Shown: one piece after another, positions 43,572 through 52,262 of the stretch | Position numbering within the stretch: the stretch's first letter is position 1 | How the letters are laid out: every line of letters begins with the position of its first letter | Source: Acidobacteriota bacterium | Lineage (GTDB): Bacteria; Acidobacteriota; Terriglobia; Acidiferrales; UBA7541 | NCBI GenBank assembly: GCA_027307115.1 | Contig: DAHUXN010000059.1 | Span: 62,001 to 126,000, forward strand | Reading direction: 5' to 3' | Length of the DNA: 64,000 bases | Program-made: the position numbers and the translations under genes | Notes under the pieces: generated by a model | The model's input: the letters and a program-made list of their open reading frames with translations, nothing else | The model's database searches: none | Told to the model about the DNA's origin: nothing

Positions 43572-43904
43572 TCACACCGTGACGGACGCGCCCAATTTCT
43601 GGCTGAGGATGCGGCTCATCACTTCGTCGAGCGTCTCGCCGGTTTTCTCCAGCACGAACGCGTTCTTTTCCTCCGACCACCCCAGCTTGAAACTGGTAGT
43701 CAGCGCTGAAATCCATATTTGTCGCACCGGCGAATTCGGGCTGATCACGAAACGCGTTTCGTCATCGTCCTCGAATAGGATTTCAATTTTACCGCTGCTG
43801 CCTTCGACTTCAAATCCGCGCTCGTCGCCGACTTCGAGGAGCCTCTTCTGGAGACGCCCGAACGCTCCCTCGCATTTTTTCTGGAATTCCCGCTCGTCCA
43901 TCAT
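43572..43904 (-). CDS. cyaY: Frataxin-like iron-donor protein CyaY
   Basis: A 110-residue frataxin/CyaY fold: N-terminal acidic helix (MDEREFQKKCEGAFGRLQKRLLE), beta strands including GKIEILFEDDDETRFVISPN, and the core signature PVRQIWISALTTSFKLGW, with a C-terminal helix (TLDEVMSRILSQ). Frataxins bind iron through the acidic ridge and modulate Fe-S cluster assembly on IscS/IscU. The length equals CyaY of Proteobacteria. The start is placed at 43904 or 43901 because further upstream the frame reads through a palindromic repeat. It is sandwiched between tlpA/ccdA and the nDsbD gene. Confidence 0.82.
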   Translation of the reverse strand: MMDEREFQKKCEGAFGRLQKRLLEVGDERGFEVEGSSGKIEILFEDDDETRFVISPNSPVRQIWISALTTSFKLGWSEEKNAFVLEKTGETLDEVMSRILSQKLGASVTV

Positions 43905-43932
43905 AAATTGTGTGATGATGTTTTGTAGAAAT

Positions 43933-43988
43933 GGGCCAGTGTGAATTTTAACTCCTTGCGTCACGAACAAGAAAATCCAAACTGACCC
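43933..43988 (+). repeat. 56-bp palindromic repeat, copy 3 (degenerate)
   Basis: Same spacing as the other copies (17+22+17), but the arms have three mismatches (GGGCCAGTGTG against CCAAACTGACCC). The loop reads CTTG-CGTCACGAA-CAAG, where CTTG and CAAG can pair as an inner stem. It lies 28 nt upstream of cyaY, opposite in strand to the gene. Confidence 0.8.
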
Positions 43989-44021
43989 GCCACCTGTTTT
44001 TTTCTGAGTCGACAAAAAACG

Positions 44022-44606
44022 TTACGAATGCGACGCGATTTGTTTCTCGATTTCCGACTGCAATTCGTCGTGATCCACGAGACCGATGAAACGTTTCACG
44101 ATTTTGCCGTCGCGCGAAATCAACACACTGGTTGGCAATCCGATCAGGCCGCCGAATTTTTCCGCAATATCGTCATTGCCCAACATGATGGGATAACTCA
44201 TGGTCATTTTCGCGCCATTCACATCAAATTGAGTTGTGTGCACGAATGGATCGACAACTTTCTTGCCGCTGTCGTCCATGGCCACACCCAAAATCGTGAA
44301 CCCCTGACTTGCGTACTTTTGTTGGAAACCGATCATCCATGGAATCTCAATGCGGCAGGGCTCGCACCATGTGGCCCAGAAATTGACGAGCACTACTTTG
44401 CCTTTCAAACTTGCGAGCGGCAAATCGCCGCCCTGCAATTCCGGAAAAGTCACATCCGGTTCATTCGGCGGGCCAGGTTTGGAGACGAATTTGGTCTTCG
44501 AGCCATTGGAAACCGTGGTGCCCATGCCTTTGCATCCGGCGAATCCAATCGAAAGCACCGCAAATGAGATTATCGCGGCTCCGCATCGTGTAATAGTCCG
44601 ATTCAT
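44022..44606 (-). CDS. TlpA/ResA-like thioredoxin-fold lipoprotein
   Basis: A 194-residue periplasmic thiol reductase. A lipobox (SIGFAGC) near residue 25 predicts lipoprotein anchoring; the thioredoxin fold follows with WATWCEPCRIEIP (active site WCxPC, about 80) and cis-Pro in GLPTSVL. TlpA/ResA proteins reduce apo-cytochrome c or other exported thiols with electrons from CcdA. ATG 44606 (AGGGGA about 9 nt upstream) is preferred over the adjacent TTG. ccdA lies 14 nt upstream on the same strand, so electron transfer from it is a firm contextual inference. Confidence 0.87.
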   Translation of the reverse strand: MNRTITRCGAAIISFAVLSIGFAGCKGMGTTVSNGSKTKFVSKPGPPNEPDVTFPELQGGDLPLASLKGKVVLVNFWATWCEPCRIEIPWMIGFQQKYASQGFTILGVAMDDSGKKVVDPFVHTTQFDVNGAKMTMSYPIMLGNDDIAEKFGGLIGLPTSVLISRDGKIVKRFIGLVDHDELQSEIEKQIASHS

Positions 44607-44620
44607 CAAAAAAAATCCCC

Positions 44621-45484
44621 TTATCGTGAAAAGCGATTCAGAAATGTCAGTTTACCCGAAAGCCATGTCAGCCGGTTCATAAAAATCAGCCCGCCAATGG
44701 CGAGGAGCAGCACACCGCTGAAAATTTCCACCATGTGAATGTGGCGGCGGAAGCGTTTGTAGAATTTGAGAAATTGCCCAATGCCCACCGCGGTCAGCAA
44801 AAAGGGAATTGCGAGTCCGGCGGAATAAGCGGCGAGCAAGAGAACCCCTTTCAAGACCGTGTCCTGCGTCGCGGCCATGGCGAGGACGGTTGCCAGAATG
44901 GGCCCGATGCACGGCGTCCATCCGAACGCGAACGCGAAGCCCATCAAGAATCCGCTGACGACTCCCGGCTGCCCGCCCATGTTCCGAAAGTGGGCGTCGC
45001 GATTCAGCCAGCGGGTCAGTGCCGGGCCCAACAGGAAAATCAGCGCGATGGCGAACAAATGAATCGGGCGGAAACTGCGGGAAAAATTGGGCATCAAAAA
45101 TGCCATTGCAATTCCGGCCGCCACAAGCAGAGCGCCGATCACCAGTCCGATACGAATGGAAATCTTCGCCAGAGCGCCGATCAAATGCAGGCCGAAAAGA
45201 AGAATGAATGCGCCCGCGAAGGGCGCGAGCTCGTTGCGATTGCTCAGCAGAAACGTGCCGACCGCGGTGGCCGAAGCGCCAAAGCTGATGAACACAAGCG
45301 AAAATCCGATGACGAACGCAAAAGCAGAGCGGAGCAATTCGCCGCGAGAACCTTGTCCCTGTTGAAGCTGGTCAACGCCGATGCCTGAGAGCATGGAGAT
45401 GTATCCGGGCACGAGCGGCAAAACGCACGGAGACAAAAACGAGATCAGCCCCGCCAACAGCGCCGTAAATACGGTGACGTTCAT
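44621..45484 (-). CDS. ccdA: CcdA-type transmembrane thiol transporter with extra helices
   Basis: A 287-residue inner-membrane protein carrying electrons from cytoplasmic thioredoxin to periplasmic thiol proteins. Both redox cysteines are present: SPCVLPLVPGY (about 18-28) and GWTPCIGPIL (about 188). Normal CcdA is about 230 residues with six helices; here roughly 55-60 residues are inserted between helices 3 and 4 (about 108-163), adding two hydrophobic segments around a short basic loop. ATG 45484. It heads the minus-strand set ccdA-tlpA-cyaY-nDsbD and is divergent from the lipid genes at 45792. Confidence 0.85.
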   Translation of the reverse strand: MNVTVFTALLAGLISFLSPCVLPLVPGYISMLSGIGVDQLQQGQGSRGELLRSAFAFVIGFSLVFISFGASATAVGTFLLSNRNELAPFAGAFILLFGLHLIGALAKISIRIGLVIGALLVAAGIAMAFLMPNFSRSFRPIHLFAIALIFLLGPALTRWLNRDAHFRNMGGQPGVVSGFLMGFAFAFGWTPCIGPILATVLAMAATQDTVLKGVLLLAAYSAGLAIPFLLTAVGIGQFLKFYKRFRRHIHMVEIFSGVLLLAIGGLIFMNRLTWLSGKLTFLNRFSR

Positions 45485-45791
45485 CTGGTTTGACTACGCT
45501 CCTGATTCCCGTATTGGATGTGTCGCGCGCCGATACGGCGCATGCTACGTCGCGATTTTCGCACACCGCTTCGCAAAGCGCACGCGTGTGGATGGAGAAT
45601 CGGGAAAAGACTCCAGGTGACGCCAGAACCATTCATTGACTTGCTGGGCAGCGCCAAAACTTTCCAGCATCGCGTTCTGTAAGCCACGGAGAATCAGTCA
45701 GAAGACTTTCGGCTTGGGCGTTCGCGCGATTTGGCTTCCGTCGTGCCTTATGGTCGTTGCCGGCGAAGACGCGTGGCGAGTGGAGGCCGAA
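45485..45791. other. Divergent gap between ccdA and the lipid gene set
   Basis: No gene is supported in this 307-bp gap. The frame of the CDP-alcohol phosphotransferase extends back to 45636, but those 52 residues are unlike the family and a good ribosome site lies at the internal ATG. Promoters for both directions must lie here; no clear -35/-10 pair was found. Confidence 0.4.
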
Positions 45792-46445
45792 ATGACGCCA
45801 AATCAAATAACACTGTTGCGGGTTCTGATGGGTTTCGCTGCGGTCGCGCTGTTCGCGCGCAATTTTTGGTGCGACCTTGCGGCGCTCGTGTTGACGATCG
45901 TGGCAATCACGCTCGACGCGCTCGACGGCTATCTTGCGCGGCGGCGCAAACTTGCGACACCGCTCGGCGCACAGCTGGATATTCTGGGCGACCGCGTGGT
46001 CGAGAATCTTTTCTTCACTTTTTTTGCTGTGACGGGGCTGGTGTCGCTGTGGGTGCCAGTCCTGTTTTTTGTTCGCGGCATGTCGACTGATTTTCTTCGG
46101 AGTCTGGCGGCGCGCGCGGGGCGGACCGGGTTCGGCGCGAATTCCATGCTGCAAACATGGTGGGGACACGCGCTGATGGCGTCGCGCGCCAGCCGGGCTG
46201 TCTATGGCGCGATGAAATGTCTTTGCTTTTGCTATCTCGGCGTGGAACTGACACTCGTGCGGTTGCCAGCGGCAACTCTCTCGCCCGCGCAGTTCGCCTG
46301 GGTGCGCGCGGTTGCCGAAGCGCTGGTGCTGGCAACAGTCGCTTTCTGCCTGATACGGGCGGTGCCTGTTTTGTGGGAAGGGCGTCGCTATTTTTTTGCG
46401 GCGTCGCCTACACCAGCGAAAACAATTGCGGGTAGCGCGCAGTGA
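45792..46445 (+). CDS. CDP-alcohol phosphatidyltransferase
   Basis: A 217-residue inner-membrane enzyme moving a phosphatidyl group from a CDP-diacylglycerol-type donor to an alcohol. The full catalytic motif is visible: DALDGYLARRRKLATPLG followed by AQLDILGDR (DGxxAR, G, D, D; about 40-70). The last Asp is followed by Arg (GDR) rather than the Lys seen in many phosphatidylglycerophosphate synthases (ADK); this is compatible with inositol-phosphate-type acceptors but not proof. Start ATG 45792 with GGAGG 5 nt upstream. Its stop overlaps the next gene (GTGA), so coupled to the HAD phosphatase. Confidence 0.82.
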   Translation: MTPNQITLLRVLMGFAAVALFARNFWCDLAALVLTIVAITLDALDGYLARRRKLATPLGAQLDILGDRVVENLFFTFFAVTGLVSLWVPVLFFVRGMSTDFLRSLAARAGRTGFGANSMLQTWWGHALMASRASRAVYGAMKCLCFCYLGVELTLVRLPAATLSPAQFAWVRAVAEALVLATVAFCLIRAVPVLWEGRRYFFAASPTPAKTIAGSAQ

Positions 46446-47230
46446 GCTGCGAGAGCAACGTCGGCGCATTTTTTGATCTCGACGGCACGTTGCTGGCGGC
46501 GCCGTCGGTGGAACGCCGCTTTATTTTTTATCTTCTGATGCGCGGGTTAATCGGGCCGGCGCAATTTGCACGCTGTGCGGAGCGGTTTATCACAAACATT
46601 GCGAGGAATCATCGTGCTGCAATTGGCGGCAATAAAGCTTACTTCTCGGGAGTGCCGACAAAGTGCGTTGAAGAATGGTCACAGCATTTGGCATCGCATC
46701 GGGTGGAATTCTTTTCCGATGGCCTTCGCCGATTGAGATTTCATTTCGCGGAAGGACATCGCATTTTTCTGATTACCGGAGCGCCTACGCCGGTCGCGGA
46801 ACTGGTTGGCAGTGATTTTTCCGTGCCACTGACGATTGTTGGAACGCAACTCGAGATGCGCGGCGGCGTGTGGACGGGCGAAATCGCGGGCGAGCATATG
46901 TGCGGCGTTGAAAAACGGCGCGCCATTATTTACTTAGCTGCAGAGTATGGTCTGGATCTTGCGCGCAGTTTCGCTTACGGCAACAGCGTTTCGGATCTTC
47001 CGATGCTTGAAACGGTTGGGCATCCGGCGGCGGTGAATCCGTCGGCAAATCTGGAATGCGAGGCGCGCGCCCGGAACTGGCCAATCGTTTACTGGAGACA
47101 GTACCGGAGAGGACACTGGAGAGGAAACTGGCGAGGCGCTGGCGTGGGCGTTGGCGTGAAACGCAGAATCCGCGGATCGAAAATTCGCGCGACAGTGTGC
47201 AGCCATTGGGAGGACTGCTGCAATCCATAA
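46442..47230 (+). CDS. HAD-IB family phosphatase
   Basis: A 262-residue haloacid-dehalogenase-type phosphatase of the SerB/PGP-like IB group. It shows the nucleophile motif FFDLDGTLL (about 10-18), motif II ITGAP (about 108), a conserved Lys in GVEKRRA (about 156) and motif IV GNSVSDLPML (about 178). It would dephosphorylate the phospholipid-phosphate made by the preceding enzyme or a soluble alcohol phosphate. The last 45 residues are an Arg/Gly/Trp-rich tail encoded by a degenerate GGAGAGGA/GGCGTGG-type minisatellite (47099-47160), unusual for the family. GTG start overlapping the upstream stop. Confidence 0.82.
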   Translation: MSCESNVGAFFDLDGTLLAAPSVERRFIFYLLMRGLIGPAQFARCAERFITNIARNHRAAIGGNKAYFSGVPTKCVEEWSQHLASHRVEFFSDGLRRLRFHFAEGHRIFLITGAPTPVAELVGSDFSVPLTIVGTQLEMRGGVWTGEIAGEHMCGVEKRRAIIYLAAEYGLDLARSFAYGNSVSDLPMLETVGHPAAVNPSANLECEARARNWPIVYWRQYRRGHWRGNWRGAGVGVGVKRRIRGSKIRATVCSHWEDCCNP

Positions 47231-47249
47231 ATTGCCGGGGAACAGACCG

Positions 47250-48254
47250 ATGAGCATGACATTCTTTCGCAATTCATTGACAACGTATGCGATGAGCGAC
47301 GCGGCGGCGGGCGCGCTTCGACGCCGCCAGCGCAAGGCTCGCGCGTTTTCGAGGCTGTTCGCTGAAATTCGAGGAGCTTGCGGAGCGTTTGAGTGGGTCT
47401 CGCTTGCATATCTGGCGTGGATTACCAGCACAATCGCCGTGTTTCACAAAAATATCGCGCATCCCGGCGCATTCTTTTGCGGGCACTGCGCGATAGCCGC
47501 GACGATTCTTGCGCTCGCGGTCATTTCGAAACAGTCTCCGCACGCAAGAGCTCTTCGCTTTGCGCGCCACTGGTATCCGTTGCCGCTCTACATTTTCCTC
47601 TTCGAAGAACTGAACGCGCTGGTCCACGCCATTTTTCCTTTTTGGCTGGACCGCTACTTCATCGCTTTTGATCATGCGCTGACGGGCGTGAATCCGTCGG
47701 TGTGGCTCGCGCAATTTGCCTCGCCCGCGCTCAACGACTTTATGCAGTTTTCTTACATGACTTATTTTCTTTATCTGGTGGTTCTGCCCGCGCTGCTTTA
47801 CGCGGCGAAAGAACGCCGGGCATTTTGGGAAGTGATGGTCTCGACCGCCATCGCGCATTACACCGTATATTTCATTTCTGTTCTGGCGCCGGTCGAAAGC
47901 CCGCACTTTTCGCTGGCGTCGATCGAAACCGTACGCCTTTCTGGAGGTGTTTGCACGCACCTGATCAACTGGCTCGAAAGTTACGCGCTAGTGCACGGAG
48001 CGGCGTTTCCTTCCGCACACGTGGCCGGTTCGACAGTCGCGATTCTTGCGTCGTGGCGTTATCGCCAGTGGCTGTTCTGGATTTGCATGCCGTTTTTTCT
48101 GTGTATGTGCGTCGCGACTGTTTATGGGCGATATCACTACGTCGCCGATGTGCTCGCGGGACTCGCTACAGGAGTCTGGGGTTTCTATGCGGGCCAATGG
48201 TTGATGGATCGTCGCGGGGCATTGCCCGTTGGGCACGATGGGGGCGAATTGTGA
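47250..48254 (+). CDS. PAP2/AUR1-type membrane phosphotransferase (inositolphosphorylceramide synthase-like)
   Basis: A 334-residue integral membrane protein with about six to seven helices and the C-terminal PAP2 catalytic motifs: FPSAHVAGS (His about 255) and GRYHYVADVLAG (His about 296, Asp about 300). The arrangement, with long N-terminal helices and both motifs near the end, resembles the AUR1/IPT1 branch, which transfers phosphoinositol to ceramide, rather than simple phosphatidate phosphatases. ATG 47250 follows GGGGA by 8 nt. It is third in a coupled set after a CDP-alcohol transferase and a phosphatase. An undecaprenyl-diphosphatase or PA-phosphatase role remains possible. Confidence 0.72.
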   Translation: MSMTFFRNSLTTYAMSDAAAGALRRRQRKARAFSRLFAEIRGACGAFEWVSLAYLAWITSTIAVFHKNIAHPGAFFCGHCAIAATILALAVISKQSPHARALRFARHWYPLPLYIFLFEELNALVHAIFPFWLDRYFIAFDHALTGVNPSVWLAQFASPALNDFMQFSYMTYFLYLVVLPALLYAAKERRAFWEVMVSTAIAHYTVYFISVLAPVESPHFSLASIETVRLSGGVCTHLINWLESYALVHGAAFPSAHVAGSTVAILASWRYRQWLFWICMPFFLCMCVATVYGRYHYVADVLAGLATGVWGFYAGQWLMDRRGALPVGHDGGEL

Positions 48255-48329
48255 AAATAGCAATTAGAAACGAGACGACGGTCCGAAACCGCGGGCCTTT
48301 TCCGGCTCGAGCGGAATCCGGCGGCGAAA

Positions 48330-49742
48330 TCACATTAGACTTGGGCGGCGCAAATGCCACTGCGTCGCGTGTTCATAGGCGGCGGCAATTTGCAGCAACT
48401 TCGATTCTCCCCATTGCGGCCCGTGCAAGGCCATGCCAATGGGCAGGCCGCCCGGCGTAAATCCGCAGGGAAGGGAAATCACGGGGAAGCCGGTGAAATT
48501 CGCGGGACGATTCATGCGCACCAGCGCGCCGCGTACGGATTGCGATTCGCCGGCGATGGTCACGGAATCTTCTCCGATGCGCGACGCGGCAATCGGCACA
48601 GTGGGTGCCAGGATGGCGTCGATGCTTTGAAACGCGGCGCGAAAGTCCGCGCGCACTTGCTCGCGCGCCTGCTGGGCCCTTAAATAATCGACCGCGCGCA
48701 CGGCGCTGCCCATCTCGAGCCGCTTCCGCACGTCCTTGCCGTAATCCGCTGCGCGCGCCGGAAAATATCCCTGGCCTTCGTGATATTCGAGCGCCTCGGC
48801 GAGGGCGATTTGGGTGCTCGGGTCCACTGAATCCGCAATATGCGGCAAAGAGACTTCTTCCATGCGGGCGCCGAGACCTTCGAGGACTTTGGCTGCCGCT
48901 TCGATGGCACGCCTGATTTCGGAGTCCACGCGGTCAAAGAAGTATTCTCGCGGCCAGCCGAGGCGCAATTGGATTTTCTTGCCGCGCTTTGGCAGGCTTG
49001 CGCGGGCGGCTTTGTGGAAAGTTTGGCGCGGCTTCTCGCATTCGCAAATTGCGTCGAGCATGATCGCCGCATCAGCGACGGTCCTCGCGAGCGGGCCGGC
49101 GTGATCGAGAGTGACCGCCAGCGGCACGATTCCTTTGCAGCTCACGCGGCCGAAATTCGGTTTCAGCCCGACAATGCCGCAGAGCGCGGAGGGAATTCGT
49201 ATGGAGCCGCCCGTGTCTGTCCCAACGGAAGCGAATCCCATTCCCGTTGCGACGGCTGCCGCGGAACCACCGCTCGAGCCGCCGGGGATGCATTCGAGAT
49301 TCCACGGATTTCGTGTGGGGCCGTAATGTGGATTCTCGGTGGTGATACCGTAGGCGAACTCGTGGAGATTTGTCTTCCCGAGCAGTATGGCGCCCGCGCG
49401 CGAAAGTTTGTGGGCCACTTCGGCGTCGGCAAGGGGAATAGAGTTTTCGAGGATCTTTGAGCCGGCCGTGGTCCGCACGCCCTCGGTGCAAATGTTGTCC
49501 TTGAGCGTAATGGGAATTCCGTGCAGAGGGCCGCGATACTTGCCGCGCGTGATTTCCCGCTCGGCGGCGCGAGCTTCACGCAACGCGCGCCCGGCAGTGA
49601 CGGTGATGAACGCGTTCAACCGTGGATTCAGCGTTTGTATGCGCTGGAGAGCTGCTTCAGTAAGCTCCACAGGCGAAAGCTTTTTTTTATGCAGCAACGC
49701 CGCTGCTTCGGCGATCGTCAGGTAGCGCAGTTCGTCTTTCAC
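48330..49742 (-). CDS. Amidase-signature family hydrolase (GatA-like)
   Basis: A 470-residue amidase. The Ser-cisSer-Lys triad is visible: Lys in ITLKDNI (about 80), Ser-rich loop GGSSGGSAAAVA (about 155) and the nucleophile Ser in GTDTGGSIRIPS (about 178). The sequence is close to GatA, but no gatB or gatC lies nearby and the C-terminal half differs, so a free amidase acting on an unknown amide is more likely. GTG 49742 has AGAGGG 6 nt upstream and is preferred over GTG 49748. It directly follows lptD on this strand (9-nt gap), so is probably co-transcribed. Confidence 0.78.
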   Translation of the reverse strand: MKDELRYLTIAEAAALLHKKKLSPVELTEAALQRIQTLNPRLNAFITVTAGRALREARAAEREITRGKYRGPLHGIPITLKDNICTEGVRTTAGSKILENSIPLADAEVAHKLSRAGAILLGKTNLHEFAYGITTENPHYGPTRNPWNLECIPGGSSGGSAAAVATGMGFASVGTDTGGSIRIPSALCGIVGLKPNFGRVSCKGIVPLAVTLDHAGPLARTVADAAIMLDAICECEKPRQTFHKAARASLPKRGKKIQLRLGWPREYFFDRVDSEIRRAIEAAAKVLEGLGARMEEVSLPHIADSVDPSTQIALAEALEYHEGQGYFPARAADYGKDVRKRLEMGSAVRAVDYLRAQQAREQVRADFRAAFQSIDAILAPTVPIAASRIGEDSVTIAGESQSVRGALVRMNRPANFTGFPVISLPCGFTPGGLPIGMALHGPQWGESKLLQIAAAYEHATQWHLRRPSLM

Positions 49743-49751
49743 GGTCACCCT

Positions 49752-52082
49752 CTAAAAAATTCTTTCCTGCCGGCGCAGGTTGCCAAACGATCCAAGATTG
49801 GCGATCAGGAAAACAACGCGAAATTGATTTTCGTTTCGCACCGCGCCCAACGACAGCCTTCTATATTCGAAGCCAATGCCACAACATGAGCCGTTGTAGG
49901 AAAGCTGCGCCACCTGGCTCTGAAAGAGGCTCTGACTGACGTCATAACTGAACCCAAGGGCCGTGTTCCATCCGCGGCGGTTCAAACTGCCGTAGCCGAC
50001 GAGCGCACGGACTTGATTGGACCGGGGCAAAAGGATTCCCGGATTGATTGAGGATGTTGTTGGAATGCTGACGGTCGAGAAATCCGCAAGGGTCAAAAAC
50101 GATTCACGGTAAGGACGGATTTTTACGAGCGAGCCAATCGCCGTCAGACGATTGCGTTCGGGATCGAAGTCCACGCGAAACTGCGTGTCGAAACGGCCGC
50201 CCGGCTCGATGCGCAAGTCGCTGATGATGGGCGAGAAATGGTGCAAGCTGTCGGCGAATGCGAAGGGAGTCAACGAATCAAGGGCCTGAAAAACGTTGCG
50301 CGCGCCGGGAACGAGTGCGCCTCCGAAGGTGGGATTAAAATAATATTTCTGCGTCAGGTTCCAGCTGGCCACTTCCTGAGCGTCGCCGTCGCCATCGCGC
50401 CGGTAGAGCCGCTGCGTGACGCCGTACTGGATATCATTGGTATCGGTCAGTGTGTCGTCTTCATCGAAGTGCAAGAATCTGCCAAAGTCGTTCACGCCGT
50501 TCACGTAGTGATACGCGACCTTGGGTTCGACGACATGCTTCCATTTGATCGCGCCGTTCGTCCACACGCGATCAAAAGACGGCGGCTGCAAATCGAGGGA
50601 AAATTCCTCGGTGGTGCGCACGAACGGCTGATTGACAAAGACTCCATTCTGCAATTGTCCGCCGTAGCGCAGCGAACGCAACGTAAAGCTGGGAGTTATG
50701 CCCAGCCAAGGCCCCCAATGCAGCGGGACGGTCACGTTGGGGGCAAATTCGGTTCGCGACACGAACGAAGGAGTTTGGAATTCCGGGGGCACGTTCGTTT
50801 CGCGATGCACCGCGTCGGCAAAAAAATCGAAGCCCACATAGACCGGAAGTTTCCTCCACGGTGCACGGTCCACGGAGCTGACTCGGACCTCCGGCGCGGT
50901 CCGCAAATCGATCGCGGTGTCCGGCTGCGCGCTCAGAAAGTTTTTATAGCTCATGGAGGCAAGGCTGACGCTGAAACCGTCAAAATTTTTTGTCAGAAAT
51001 GCGGTATTCCGCACTTCCGAGTTGACGGCTTGCTCGAATGTTTCCGAAAAGGCGAGGCGGAACGTGAGGGACGATAGTTGATCGAGATCCGCAACGGCGC
51101 GCCAGCCGCCGGGCAGCAGGGCGTCGAAAAAGACATGGTCCTCATGACCGCCCTGCTTGGTGACGATTCCGCCAGGCACGGCAATGCCGCGGTCGAGTAC
51201 GCCGAAATAACTTGCTGTGAGCGTGGCGTCTTGCCATGGCTTCATCCGAATATCGCCCGTTTGGCTCCAACCGCGGCGGCTTAAGTATTCCGCTCCGATT
51301 GTTGCATCCATCCATTCGGTGGGCGCCCAGTAAAATGAATCGCCGAAGACAAATCCCTTTGCCGTGGTGTTACCGACCTCTGGAACCAGAAAGCCCGACT
51401 GGCGGAGCTTTCTTGCGATAGGCACTGAGGCGTAGGGAAGATAAATAATGGGCACGTAAAAAAGGCGGAAGGATGCGTTGTCCAGTGCCACGGATTTCTG
51501 CAAATGGATAACGGCTTTGGGAGCATAGAATTTCCATTGCGGGCTGTCCGGTCTGCAGACCGTCACCCACGCACGAGTGACGACAAACGTGTCGTCGTCC
51601 GTGCGTTCGACGGTGGCGGCCGCGAATGTGAGCGGGTTGGGACTGACCAGCACACTGGGATTGGAAAGATGCTGCGCGGTAACTGTGCCGCGCACGTTGC
51701 GAAATGAACCGCGGCCGGTTTTCATGTTGAATGTTCCTTCATCCGCGTCCATGTGCTGCATCTGATAATCGAACTGAACGTGGCCGCGCGCCGCCGCCAT
51801 TTTTGTATCTTCATTGTACTGGACATGATCCGCGCGCAAACGGACGCTGCCGTACAAAATGTCAACGTGACCGTCCGCGTAAAAAATCTTTCCGGCTTGC
51901 TTTTGGGTGTCCGCTTCGAGCGTCATTTCGCTGCCCTGGGTTCGCAGCCGGGCCTGCGTGCGAGCCGGAGTTTGCCCGTTTGCGCAGCGAAACAGAAGCA
52001 GCGGCGATATCAACACTAATAGCGCCGCCATCGCTCGTTTACTCGGGTGGGTCGGGAGGCGGTTTTCGATACAATCGCGCAT
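49752..52082 (-). CDS. lptD: LPS-assembly outer-membrane protein LptD
   Basis: A 776-residue outer-membrane LPS translocon. It has a signal sequence with a Cys (LLLFRCANG), an OstA/LptA-like N-terminal beta-jellyroll (TLEADTQKQAGKIFYADGHVDI, about 50-180), then the large beta-barrel with alternating aromatic strands to residue 776. A near-C-terminal pair of cysteines (SCCGIGFEY, about 745) is in the position of the conserved LptD C-terminal Cys pair; the N-terminal pair is not evident. It shows that the organism has a true LPS-type outer membrane. ATG 52082. The amidase gene follows immediately. Confidence 0.88.
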   Translation of the reverse strand: MRDCIENRLPTHPSKRAMAALLVLISPLLLFRCANGQTPARTQARLRTQGSEMTLEADTQKQAGKIFYADGHVDILYGSVRLRADHVQYNEDTKMAAARGHVQFDYQMQHMDADEGTFNMKTGRGSFRNVRGTVTAQHLSNPSVLVSPNPLTFAAATVERTDDDTFVVTRAWVTVCRPDSPQWKFYAPKAVIHLQKSVALDNASFRLFYVPIIYLPYASVPIARKLRQSGFLVPEVGNTTAKGFVFGDSFYWAPTEWMDATIGAEYLSRRGWSQTGDIRMKPWQDATLTASYFGVLDRGIAVPGGIVTKQGGHEDHVFFDALLPGGWRAVADLDQLSSLTFRLAFSETFEQAVNSEVRNTAFLTKNFDGFSVSLASMSYKNFLSAQPDTAIDLRTAPEVRVSSVDRAPWRKLPVYVGFDFFADAVHRETNVPPEFQTPSFVSRTEFAPNVTVPLHWGPWLGITPSFTLRSLRYGGQLQNGVFVNQPFVRTTEEFSLDLQPPSFDRVWTNGAIKWKHVVEPKVAYHYVNGVNDFGRFLHFDEDDTLTDTNDIQYGVTQRLYRRDGDGDAQEVASWNLTQKYYFNPTFGGALVPGARNVFQALDSLTPFAFADSLHHFSPIISDLRIEPGGRFDTQFRVDFDPERNRLTAIGSLVKIRPYRESFLTLADFSTVSIPTTSSINPGILLPRSNQVRALVGYGSLNRRGWNTALGFSYDVSQSLFQSQVAQLSYNGSCCGIGFEYRRLSLGAVRNENQFRVVFLIANLGSFGNLRRQERIF

Positions 52083-52262
52083 CGTTCAGGAAGAATCTAG
52101 GAGCCTAACACGCCGCGCCAATTTTGTAGCGGCGGGTTTTGTTGTTCTGCTGCACGTTCATGATCCTTGGTGGGCCGGGCGCGGGTCCGCTAGGCGGCGT
52201 TATCTGATTCGCGACACGAGGTGGTTGATTTCTGTGCATCTCCACGGCGCCAATCTGCTACG

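Noticed and set aside
48330-49742. Amidase as GatA of the amidotransferase complex
   Set aside because: No gatB or gatC nearby and only the general amidase core is conserved; the free amidase call is safer.
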